The notes under the pieces are model-generated. The model saw only the letters and a list, made by a program, of their open reading frames with translations, was not told where the DNA came from and searched no databases. A stretch of DNA of 64,000 nt from Bathymodiolus brooksi (Eukaryota; Mollusca; Bivalvia; Mytilida; Modiolidae): the NCBI GenBank assembly GCA_963680875.1, contig OY804589.1, positions 25,098,353-25,162,352 on the forward strand, in the 5' to 3' direction. This document shows positions 10,826 through 20,810 of this stretch, piece by piece. The translations under genes were made by a program, and so were the position numbers. Position 1 is the first letter of the stretch. Each line of letters begins with the position of its first letter.

Positions 10826-12290
10826 CGTTCGAGAAAACCGAGGGGAGCAATCAGGAATGGGCACTCCAGAGACACTGGCAACACCGGGTACACAAGACAC
10901 AGGTCGAAAATAAACGTTAGAGAAAACCGAGTGGGCAATCATGAATGGACACTCCAGAGAAACTGGCGACACCGGGTACACAAGACACAGGACGAAAATA
11001 AACGTTAGAGAAAACCGAGAGGGCAATCAAGAATGGACACTCCAGAGACACTGGCAACACCGGGTACACAAGACACAGAACGAAAATAAACGTTAGAGAA
11101 AACCGAGAGGGCAATCAAGAATGGATAATCCAGAAACACTGGCAACACCGGGTACACAAGACGCAGGACGAAAATAAACATTAGAGAAAACCGAGGGGCA
11201 ATCAAGAATGGACACTCCAGAGACACTGGCAACACCGGGTACACAAGACACAGGACGAAAATAAACGTTAGAGAAAACCGAGGGGGCAATCAAGAATGGA
11301 CACTCCAGAGAAACTGGCAACACCGGGTACACAAGACACAGGACGAAAATAAACGTTAGAGAAAACCGAGGGGGCAATCAAGAATGGACACTCCAGAAAC
11401 ACTGGCAACACCGGGTACACAAGACACAGGACGAAAATAAACATTAGAGAAAACCGAGGGGCAATCAAGAATGGACACTCCAGAGACCCTGGCAACACCG
11501 GGTACACAAAACACAGGACGAAAATAAACGTTAGAGAAAACCGAGGGGGCAATCAAGAATGGACACTCCAGAGAAACTGGCAACACCGGGTACACAAGAC
11601 ACAGGACGAAAATAAACGATAGAGAAAACCGAGGGGGCAATCAAGAATGCACATTCCAGAGCCACTTGCAACACCGGGTACACAAGACACAGGACGAAAA
11701 TAAACGTGAGAGAAAACCGAGGGGGCAATAAAGAATGCACACTTCAGAGACACTGGCAACACCGGGTACACAAGAAACAGGACGAAAATAAACGTTAGAG
11801 AAAACCGAGGGGGCAATCAAGAATGGACACTCCAGAGAAACTGGCAACACCGGGTACACAAGACACAGGACGAAAATAAACGTTAGAGAAAACCGAGTGG
11901 GAAATCAAGATTGGACACTCCAGAGAAACTGGCAACACCGGGTATACAAGACACAGGACGAAAATAAACGTTAGAGAAAACCGAGGGGGCAATCAAGAAT
12001 GGACACTCCAGAGACACTGGCAACACCGGGTACACAAGAAACAGGACGAAAATAAACGTTAGAGAAAACCGAGGGGGCAATCAAGAATGGACACTCCAGA
12101 GACACTGGCAACATCGGGTACACAAGACACAGAACGAAAATATATGTTAGAGAAAACCGAGTGTGCAATAAAGAATGGACACTCCTGGGACATAGACAAT
12201 ATTGCCTACAGAAGATTGGTTAGTTTGGTTTGTCACGACCACGACGGCTCCTTGGATACACAAGACACAGGACGAAGACAAAGCAAATCG
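10826..12290. repeat. 87/88-bp minisatellite, about 17 units
   Basis: Units run gagaaaaccgagggggcaat, caagaatggacactccagag, a variable acactggcaacaccgggta, then cacaagacacaggacgaaaa and taaacgtta. Most repeat every 88 bases, some every 87 because of one fewer G. Open frames of 65-94 codons on the minus strand simply follow this periodicity and are not genes. The last units diverge and hold a SINE-like scrap at 12,190-12,255. The unit is related to repeat family M; unarrayed relatives lie at 2,605, 30,343 and 33,378. Confidence 0.95.
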
Positions 12291-12299
12291 TAGTGCATA

Positions 12300-12470
12300 T
12301 TGAAAGATAAAAACGTAGATATATACCGGTAATGTAGTGGGCACGATATGTTTCAGAAAAAACCTTCATAAGGTACGCTCATAGTCAAAAGGCTGGTAAA
12401 CAAAATAATGTAAAGGTATGTGGGAGCACAAAAACCAGGGGATCTAAATAGGAAAGTCAAATTCGCCTGG
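12300..12470 (+). repeat. Repeat N fragment following the array
   Basis: Contains aaccttcataaggtacgctc followed by a diverged aaaaccaggggatctaaata stretch, matching the N repeat at 50,493-50,700 and the foldback at 2,156. The same order, array then N, is seen at 25,490-25,600. Confidence 0.55.
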
Positions 12471-13085
12471 AGCCACCTGTCGCTGACGGATAAAAACCTC
12501 TGCTTTATAACTTTGGCTATATCCAGTAACTCGTGTATTAGTTTTTATACCACATTTGTCGTAACCGTTTTTAGGAAAAGCCAATAATTTCATGGTTTTG
12601 CGGGTGTCATATTTGTGTCTTTAGTGTTACAGGTTTAACAGAGAGCTAGTTCATTTTGTTGTAATTACTTTATTTTTATCGACTGTTATCCCTCCATTTT
12701 GTATTGCTTTACTTCTATAAAATACAATGCGATCAATTTCCTTCCCTCTGATTAGGAATATTTCTTAACACTATGAAGAAATACATACATGTATTAGGTT
12801 TTTTTTTATTTTGATGTACACAGTTAATGGTGTCATGTTAAAACCTAACTTCAATGGGACATTTGCCAGTTATGGTAAAAACAAACAGCTAACACCCATA
12901 TAAAAATTATAGATGGGCAGCAAGCTTTCGAAATAAAAGCTGTATAAATAACAAGAATGGCATATGTGAATCAACATGTATGGTCATATTAATCATAATT
13001 ATATTTCTTTTTACTTTGTAAGAGTGATAACTCTTGCAAGAAATTGTTGTATTCTGAATAGCACGATTGTGTGAAATACATAAAC
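12471..13085. other. Non-coding AT-rich spacer
   Basis: No domain-bearing reading frame, RNA gene or repeat recognised. Contains a T run near 12,801. Confidence 0.6.
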
Positions 13086-13109
13086 AAATGTTCGACAGTA
13101 ACACGGCCA

Positions 13110-13215
13110 GTGTCATTAGTGGAGCAGGATCTGCTCACCCCTCAAAATCATCCGAATAGACCTACGCTTTTAAGTGATGTTCGTGTTGCTCAATCTTTAT
13201 ATTTTCTGTGTAGTG
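13110..13215 (+). repeat. M repeat fragment
   Basis: Reads ggagcaggatctgctcaccc, then ttcgtgttgctcaatcttta and ttttctgtgtagtgtttgg, the 5' and central blocks of M in the plus orientation. Truncated where the SINE at 13,263 begins. Confidence 0.65.
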
Positions 13216-13262
13216 TTTGGTATCTTCCAACTTTTCTTATTCTAAAGTTTGGGTTTAGGTTT

Positions 13263-13465
13263 GTGGTGTTTAACGCCACTTTCAACAATATTTCAGCTAT
13301 ATCGTGGCGGTCAGTTTTATTGGTGGAGGAAACCGGAGTGTCTGGAGAAAACCACCGTCCTTGTCGCAAGTCACTGACCAACTTTATGACATGATATTTT
13401 TATCGAGTACATCTCGCCTGAGCGGAGTTCGAACTCACAACGTTAGTAGTGATAGGCATCTTATT
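13263..13465 (-). mobile_element. tRNA-derived SINE
   Basis: Minus-strand copy with B-box-like gtgagttcgaactccgctc, the core ggtggttttctccagacact, and 3' end gtggcgttaaacacc. Its head ends near 13,465, right beside the non-LTR fragment. Confidence 0.8.
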
Positions 13466-13469
13466 CTAA

Positions 13470-14790
13470 TGTAGACCTAGATATGACTTTTTGCATCATA
13501 AATGGTAAAGCAGAAATTATGCTATTTTCAAATACGGATATTCCAAAATTCAATATAACATTTAATGGAAGAATTATTCCAATTACAATTCTCACAAACA
13601 TTTGGGAGTTACATTTAACAGCGATGTTAAATGGAATGTACATGTTGAAAATATATTGTCAAGTATTTACAAACACCTGAATGTTCTTTGAAAGCTAAAT
13701 ATAAACTTTCTCGGAAAAATCTAAAGAAATTATATTTAGTTTATATCAGACCAATTTTTGAATATGCTTGTGAAGTATGGGATAATTGTGGGGTAGGGAA
13801 TTCTAGCAAACTCGATCGGTTGCAGCTTGAGGCTGCTGGAATCGTTATTGGTCTTCCAATATTTGCTAGTTCAATTTTAATTTATAAAGAATTAGGCTGT
13901 GAATCATTGGCAGAAAAAAGAAAAAGCAGAAAATTACAAATGTTTTATAATATACAAAATAATAATGCGCCCGGGTATCTTTGTGACTTAATTCCACAAA
14001 CAATTCAAAGTACAACCGTTTATCCATTGCGTAATGGAAGTGATATTATAATACCATTTTGCAGACTATGACTCATTTATTCCTTCAACTATACGCCAAT
14101 GAAATAGCCTAGATCCACCACTTCGAAATATGGATTCGATTGCAAAATGTAAAACTAAATTACGAAAACGGAAAGATATCAGCCAAGTTCCTACACATTA
14201 CGAAATAGGACCTCGAAAACTTAATATTATATTAACCATGCTTCGATGTTTTGCTTCTTTTTTGAATTACGATTTGCTCCAAGTAAATACACGTATAGTC
14301 TCATATCCGTCTTGTCGTTGTGGTGCCAATCGCGAAGACTCCTATCATTTCTTCTTCGAGTGTTCCCATTATACAAATATGAGACATACATTGTTTCAAA
14401 ATCTCACCTGGTTACCTAATTATTGTGTTTTAGACCTTACACTTTTGACCTGAGGTAATCCTACACTCTCATATGAACATAACCAAATTATTTTTAAGCA
14501 CGTGTTTGAATATATAAAGAGATCCGAAAGGTTTCTTGTTGTCTAGTAGTTCACCAAGAGAACAATCGCACACATAATCACCACTAACCCCTCTCTCACA
14601 TTCTTTTCTTCATTCTCTGTTTTTGTTCAATCTACATGTAATAATGTAAGAACTATTTATATATATGCATGCTCTATCAAATAATGTTGTAACTTATTGT
14701 ATATAGGAGAAGACGTCACAAGTTTGCTTAACTCTTGTCTTATCCTTTTTGCACATTCGAGCAAATAAAATATGTTTAAACTAAATCATA
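13470..14790 (+). mobile_element. Non-LTR retrotransposon, 3' fragment
   Basis: A 5'-truncated LINE. It preserves only the end of the reverse transcriptase, the C-terminal region and the 3' UTR with an AATAAA at 14,764-14,769. Five-prime truncation is normal for target-primed retrotransposition. Clade not assigned; the thumb motif is of the general Jockey/CR1/RTE type. Confidence 0.8.
13483..14453 (+). pseudogene. Non-LTR reverse transcriptase C-terminus, broken
   Basis: The polypeptide would copy element RNA into DNA at the insertion site. Three open pieces follow one another in shifted frames. The first (13,483-13,680) covers residues like EIMLFSNTDIPKFNITFNG; after a frame shift HKHLGVTFNSDVKWNVHVEN can be read, the standard motif before the thumb. 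The second (13,688-14,071) has LYLVYIRPIFEYACEVWDNC, LDRLQLEAA and LYKELG-like elements, the thumb. The third (14,130-14,453) has a C-terminal zinc-binding-like motif, CRCGANREDSYHFFFEC. Between the second and third, STIRQ is followed by TGA where tryptophan is expected. No catalytic FADD-type box remains, so it is dead. Confidence 0.85.
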
Positions 14791-15231
14791 AATGATAAAT
14801 TTAGACATTAGATCACGATTGCGTAGAGTTATTTTAAATAAATATTTACTTTTTATTCAGAAATTTCCACACCACTTTTACCGTAGTGTTATCTATGTTA
14901 ATATATATCATATGAGTGTGAATATATAAAATCATTTATCAAAGGAAAAGTTGTTTTTCGGCTTGTGAAAATTTATATACAAGTATATGCCAGCCTCTGT
15001 ATTTCATTATGGGAGGGTAAGCTAATCTACCTTATTATTTGTCACAAAAAATGAAAGATTTATTTGGGGGGTTGGTTTTTTTTAAATTGTTTTTTTATTT
15101 ATTTCTCTTTGTTTTTGTTCTTTTTTTTTATTTGTTTTTGTTTTCGGTTTTGCATTTTTTTGGGGGGAGGGGTTTGTTTTTTGCTCTCCTTGTCTTTTGT
15201 TTGTTTTAAGACTTTGTGTAGTTCGATCTTT
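14791..15231. other. Non-coding, T-rich spacer
   Basis: AT-rich DNA; from 15,060 to 15,200 the plus strand is a T/G-rich low-complexity run that grades into an M fragment just before the 30-bp array. Confidence 0.6.
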
Positions 15232-15424
15232 AGATTTTTGTGTAGTATTTAGTCGATGTTTAGCTTTTTGTGTAGTATTTTGTCGATGTTTAGCTTTTTG
15301 TGTAGTATTTTGTTGATGTTTAGCTTTTTGTGTTGTATTTTGTCGATGTTTAGCTTTTTGTGTAGTATTTTGTTGATGTTTAGCTTTTTGTGTAGTATTT
15401 TGTCGATGTTTAGCTTTTTGCTTT
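15232..15424. repeat. 30-bp minisatellite, about 6 units
   Basis: Units of tttttgtgtagtattttgtc + gatgtttagc, period exactly 30. It follows gatctttagatttttgtgta, which is the central M block, so the array is an internal expansion of M. Lys/Thr/Asn-rich open frames on the minus strand are low-complexity shadows. Confidence 0.93.
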
Positions 15425-16499
15425 CTTTGTTTTCCTCTTTGACCATTGTACATAGTTTCTGTCCTTCGAAATATAACCTCTGAGTACCCCCATTGCCACC
15501 TTCAATCTTTTCTTTGATCGTTATTTGCGGTTACACGAAAGTATGAAATCGTCGTTCACATTTTCATTTTCAATTTTTATATTATTTATATTTATTTATT
15601 TTTTTAGCAGTATAACATGCTTTTAGCTGGTAACACCTGCTTTATTTTATTTTTTAGCTTTTATTACTGTGCTTGATTAACTTTTTTACTTTTGTATATG
15701 CTTACCTTGTCTGTGCTATATGTGTGCTTTAACTTATTTGCTGTATTTTGCTACTATGAGTGCTTTTATCTAAATTATTAATTTGTGTGCATGCTTTTGT
15801 TGTTTTTAACTGTTATTTATTCTTGTATTGTGTATGTCGGTCAAAAGCCCACTAAGGCTTGTGTTGTATTGTTATTTAAATATGCCGACTACACTGTCGT
15901 CAAAGAGCTCCGGTCGGAAATGCTCTGTCATCTTCCGGTACAAGTCAAATAGGCATGTTTGACATACAAGCGACGACAAAAAGTAAGTATTATGATCATA
16001 TAGTATTATTATATCTTGAATCCAGAAGATGTCGTTTATCTTGCAAATATTTATCTAACTGTAGAACACAAACATCAATTCTTTATTAAAGAATGTTCAA
16101 TACATAATCATTTTACTGAGAAAGTAGAGAAATTGTACAAATGATAATAGTCAGAAAATAAATTTTATTAATAGGTATAATATAACATTGGATTTTAGAG
16201 ATTATGTGTTCCAAGGGAGACAATAATGAGGAGAAAAAAAACATAAAAAATATAATTACTAGATATATAATAGTACTATGTGCCAATATTTAAACAAATA
16301 AATAAAAAAAAAATTGACGTAGTGCATTTAAAGCTTTGTTCTAAGCGAACATACTGCAGGGAGGATTATATATTCGAGATGTTTTTTAACCTTTCGAAGT
16401 TCAATAAAGAGAACATCCCGAGTTATACCCGGGAGAATTCCTAAGGTGCATTTGTAACCAGATTTCTATTAGAAAAGATTGATGATACCAAAGGGCTTG
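15425..16499. other. Non-coding AT-rich spacer
   Basis: No gene, RNA or clear repeat recognised apart from homopolymer-rich DNA. An M-like tail (cctctgagtacccccattgc) is visible just after 15,476. Confidence 0.55.
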
Positions 16500-16730
16500 G
16501 GACTGTCTTGGTCGTGATCGTATGGTAGTTGAACTTACCCTAACATTGTGAGTTCGAATCCTTTTCATAGCAAGATGTACTCGATACAATATTAAGTGAT
16601 AAAGTTTGTCAGTGACTTGATGCAGCTCTGTGGTTTTCTCCGGGCATTCCGCTTTCCTCCACCAAAAAAAAATTAACTGACCGCCACGAAATAACTGAAA
16701 TATTGTTAACAGTGGCGTTAAACACCACAA
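16500..16730 (+). mobile_element. tRNA-derived SINE
   Basis: Plus-strand copy. Head ttggtcgtgatcgtatggta (A-box region), B-box-like gtgagttcgaatcc, core ggttttctccgggcattccg, 3' end gtggcgttaaacacc. An A run (ccaaaaaaaaatta) interrupts the core. Confidence 0.82.
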
Positions 16731-16740
16731 CCTTAATCAT

Positions 16741-16945
16741 AACCCAAAGGGGTAAATAGAAGTCGTAAATGGAAGGACATATAACATAATCACCAAAAGA
16801 AAGGGACAAAGAATGGCCACAAAATACTTCACAGAAAATTAAAGAGTGGGGGACAAACAAAAGCCTTTGTGAGTTAACTTTGGTGCTGCGGAATCTTAAG
16901 CAGATCCTGCTCTACTAGTTGCACCTGTCGTGTCACTCCTGTTAA
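16741..16945 (-). repeat. M repeat fragment
   Basis: On the minus strand it reads agagcaggatctgcttaag, ttttctgtgaagtattttg, tggccattctttgtccc and ccctttgggtt. Abuts the SINE 3' end. Confidence 0.65.
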
Positions 16946-16964
16946 AAATCCAGTGATAAGTCTT

Positions 16965-17100
16965 GAGCAAGGACGAAAGGACGTGATGGACACTACTATG
17001 AATATACAACATTGGTATATTGACGGTAAATATATAATGTATGTGGTGAGGCTTAGAAACGGGGGGAAAGACGCGTTTTAGCGACACACCAAGGGATCAG
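16965..17100. repeat. Half-copy of the foldback at 17,382
   Basis: Carries ttgacggtaaatatataatg, then gcttagaaacggggggaaag and acgcgttttagcg, one arm of the inverted structure found 400 bases further on. Confidence 0.6.
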
Positions 17101-17381
17101 AGAAATGTGTCGGATTGTACAGGCTGTCGGAATACTCAGATTTTGTTTTAGCTAACTAAAATACTTTGGGACCATAACATTTTGTCGGATGTTACAGGAT
17201 GTCGGAAAACGCAGGTGTCAGATTGCACAAGTTCCACTGTATTTACGAAAACAGAACTAATAAACAACAATTTCTATATATGTTGAAAACTCGGAATACT
17301 TTGTCCACGAGCTAAACGGCCGACAAATATGATTTGCTTACAATTAGTGATCCCCGAATATTAGCATTCGCGAATATATAT

Positions 17382-17526
17382 ATCCAATATTGATGTATTG
17401 ACGGCTAATATAGAATATATGTGGCGAAGTTTAGAAACGGGGGGAAAGACGAGCTTTAGCAAGTCTTTCAAACCGTTTCGTGCCGAGCCACATAACTTCT
17501 ATATTTACCGTCAATGCACCAATATT
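17382..17526. repeat. Imperfect foldback, about 60-base arms
   Basis: Left arm: tgtattgacggctaatatag ... gaaacggggggaaagac. Right arm inverted: gtctttcaaaccgtttcgtg ... tatttaccgtcaatgcacca. The pairing is imperfect. It has the shape of a small foldback or MITE; no coding capacity. Confidence 0.75.
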
Positions 17527-17627
17527 GTATTTATCCTGCAATAAAATTTGCAAAACAAATGTCATTTAATTTAATAATAAAAAAAAAGATAACGGAAACC
17601 CCATTGATACCTCAACAATAGTTCCGG

Positions 17628-17800
17628 AAATGGGCGTGGCTTATTAGCTTTATTAGGATAATGTGAAAAGTGTTATTATGACAGGGGTGTGGTTTATTAG
17701 CTTTATTAGGCTAATGTGAAAAGTGTTATTATGACAGGGGTGTGCCTTAATAGATTTATTAGGCTAATGTGAAAAGTGTTATTATGGCACTGTCATAATA
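17628..17800. repeat. 53-bp repeat, three units
   Basis: Three successive units contain gctttattaggctaatgtga + aaagtgttattatgacaggg. The final unit ends in an inverted tgtcataatag. Confidence 0.85.
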
Positions 17801-17939
17801 GAGCAACGGTTTATTTCAACCCATTTATTATGACAAAAAATAACCCAATTGCAGGATAAACGGTAACTATCCATGGTCGGTCATCTGTGACACAGGCATT
17901 CCGCAACGGTAATGTTCGAAGTGAGGGTATGATAAATGT

Positions 17940-18190
17940 ATGTGTTTAACGCCACTTTTAACAATATTTCAGTTATATCGTGGCGGTCAGTTTTATTGGT
18001 TGAGGAAACCGGAGTACCCAAAGAAAACCACCTACTTGCTGCAAGTCACTGACAAACTTTATCACATAATGTTATATCAATACATCTCGCCTGAACGGGA
18101 TTCGAACTCACAACTTTAGTGGTGATAGGCATTGGTTGCATAGGTAGTTATAAATCTAACTACCATAGGAGCACGACCACGACGGCTCCT
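17940..18190 (-). mobile_element. tRNA-derived SINE, near full length
   Basis: Complete order on the minus strand: aggagccgtcgtggtcgtgc head, ggtagttagatttataacta, B-box-like gtgagttcgaatcccg, core, 3' end gtggcgttaaacaca. A good reference copy for this window. Confidence 0.88.
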
Positions 18191-18453
18191 CGAAGTGATT
18201 ACTTTCTTTTTAGCAGCATATTTCTGTAGCGAAAATTCTGATTGGAAGCACAAGCTCTGAACTATCAACTAATAGATATACACTTCATATTTAATAGGAA
18301 CAGAAATTAAAATGATCATTAAAATGATTATTCGTGAAGGGAACACTAGTATGTTGTACAAAATGTACACGGGTATGAAAAGTTGAATTTAATGAAAAGG
18401 CTAAGTGTCAATTTACGGGATCAGTATACAAAATACATAAGGCTTAAAGTTAT

Positions 18454-18500
18454 GAGTGTTTAACACCATTTTCAATAATATTTCAGTTATATCATGGAGT
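18454..18500 (-). mobile_element. SINE 3' end fragment
   Basis: Only the last 45 bases of the family are left (gtgtttaacaccattttcaa then ttcagttatatcatgg). Confidence 0.7.
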
Positions 18501-18621
18501 CACTTTTTCAAAAGAGATATCATATGCAGTGATTAAATTTGTATTTTAGTTGAAGGAGTGTGTGGTTTTCCCTTTGAGATGGTCCTTTTCCATGCAGGTA
18601 GAAATGTTGGGCCATTCCTTA

Positions 18622-18916
18622 GGGACCGACCATTTAACTTGAAGGGGGGGGGGGTTATGGTTTTTAGTTTCGTTCAGAAATTTTTTTTCGGACAACACAA
18701 GAGTTAGATTATATTTTTTTTTGTCGCGCAAAGGGCGATATTTTTTTCCAGAATGTAATATTAGGTTATATGACAAAAACTCTGAAACAGATTATTTCTT
18801 TTTCCTCCTCCAAAATCAGAATATTTTTTTCAGAAACATTGGGAATCGGTATACTCTTTTAGAAAAAAAAACATAACCCCCCCCCCTCCCCCCCTTCAAG
18901 GTAAATGGTCGTTCCC
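18622..18916. mobile_element. MITE with G-rich inverted ends, TTA target duplication
   Basis: Inverted ends start GGGACCGACCATTTAACTTG and, from the right, GGGAACGACCATTTACCTTG, each followed by a long G run and TTATG. Direct TTA flanks at 18,619-18,621 and 18,917-18,919 fit PIF/Harbinger-type insertion. No transposase. The interior is AT-rich with no product. Confidence 0.82.
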
Positions 18917-19565
18917 TTACTTTTTTGTTTTATGCATTCATAGTTTTTATCGTTTTGATAGTGTGGTTTAACAGAAAGACAATCACTTTGTTTTGATCAT
19001 GCGTATGTTTAGCCATGTCGCAACATATTGTTTGTTTCATAATATAAATCACGAAGAAAACAATGACTTATCATAGATAAATCAAGTTTATGTCATTAAT
19101 AGATAATATTTCGAAATAAAACTCGCACAAAAAAAAAAGTTAAAGTAATAATAATGATATTTTAGTTTTTGTAGTTTTGATTTCCAAGTTAATCACGATT
19201 TAAAAAAAATAATTGTTTCTATTTCATATCTTTTTCATTTCCCAATGTTAAGGGCTATATCAAGTCTGTAATACACTGTAAGACCCCTCCCTATCTGGTT
19301 CACCCTCTAGCTGGAGTGGTTTATTTAGAATCCACGACCATGTCAAGGGCTCAATAATATCATTATGTACACAAAACGACAAGAGGGTTGATAACGTACA
19401 ATAACCGATTTTACGGTGATGCAATTCAATCTAAAAAGTCGAATTGGGATTTCCCACAAATTTTCTATATCTGAACTTTAACTAGAATAGAATGTATTAA
19501 CATTAGTGTAGCTAAATTTTAATATTATGGGAGGGTAAGTCATTTTTAGTTTGTTTGTTAGTTTT

Positions 19566-19806
19566 ATGGTATTTAACTCCATTTTGAACAATATTTCAGT
19601 TATATCGTGATGGTCAGTTTTATTGGTGAGGAAACCGGAGTGCCCGGAGAAAAACACCGACCTGTCGTAAGTCAAACTTTACCAGATAATGTTGTATTGA
19701 GTACACCTCGCAATTAACGAGGTTCGAACACATTTTTTTAGTGGTGATTAGCACTGATTACATAGGTAGTTGTGAATCCAACTACCATACGACCACGACG
19801 GCACCT
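19566..19806 (-). mobile_element. tRNA-derived SINE
   Basis: Full-length layout on the minus strand with head gtgccgtcgtggtcgtatgg and core gtgtttttctccgggcactc. The B box has drifted (gttcgaacctcg) and the target-proximal end is gagttaaatac. Confidence 0.82.
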
Positions 19807-20810
19807 AGAGTCATCTTAAGAAGAAATATTATTTTATATCCAGTAAATATTTCATCGTTATTGTGTTTATGTCCAGGCAAACATTGTCTGTTAACGTTTC
19901 TTTTTGACAAATTTGCATACATAGTATTTAAACTATTCTGACGAATTTAGCCATATTTATTATGCAATCGTGACACGTGCCTCAATACTGTAGATAGATA
20001 GGAAGACTAAATGTCTAGAACACAATATACATCTCAGCAGATCAAAACTAGATATTAGTAAATCATAGTAATTTGCAAAATATAGGGGCACTTTTATTTA
20101 TTATTTCATTTTTATTTTTCTATTTTTTTTTTTTTTTAATTTATTTAGATAATTATTCTTACATATTGGATTTTAATATTCTAATATTAACTCTGAGATC
20201 TCCAGGTCCAAAACCGTCAGGTATAAGCTCACCTGTAATAATCATTATTTGATATGTAAGCACCTAACCTATTGTAATATATTTGTTGCCATTCCTTAAA
20301 TATGACATTTCAAAATGTTGACACAAGTTGAAGACACCGAACCAACCCATTCGACCGATTGTACGTTTTACATTGAAATATGACATCATGTACACACACA
20401 CACACACACATACGCATGCGCTTATGTGTAAAGCATACTGTATTATTAAAAATATTTTTTTATAAGTTCAGTGCATCATTACAAATTGACCTCAGCTTGA
20501 CCTCTTATATTTATCTGAAAATTTGTTGATTCTTAAAATAGAAACATTTCATAAGAACACAATTTGAGATTATAAAATTTATTTGAAAGATATCGTGAAT
20601 TATACTTGTATCCAGTGACAAATATTTCATATAAATTCAGGACAACAAGTTCATCATTATTTTAAATTATGCACATTTTAGGGGATGTGACAACAGGTGC
20701 CATTACTTTTGATTGCCACCGGGAACGTATTGAGAGTTAGGTAGGGACAACAAGAATAGATTGATAGCCAAGGTAAAATCAGAAGCCATAGCTTGAAGAA
20801 CAAGCAAACA
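19807..20810. other. Non-coding spacer with a (CA)n tract
   Basis: AT-rich. A short CA microsatellite lies at 20,392-20,410 followed by catacgcatgcgc. No gene recognised. From 20,740 it shades into M-like sequence that introduces the 52-bp array. Confidence 0.6.

Noticed and set aside
10625..12344. Family of 65-94 codon frames on the minus strand
   Set aside because: Shadows of the 87/88-bp repeat; each frame runs off-phase after two units because 88 is not divisible by three.
15064..15483. Lys/Thr-rich or Phe/Ser-rich frames around the 30-bp array
   Set aside because: Low-complexity translations of a T-rich tract and a 30-bp repeat.
17940..18190. Functional tRNA gene
   Set aside because: A- and B-box-like motifs occur, but there is no complete cloverleaf and the sequence runs on into a SINE body found at many other places.
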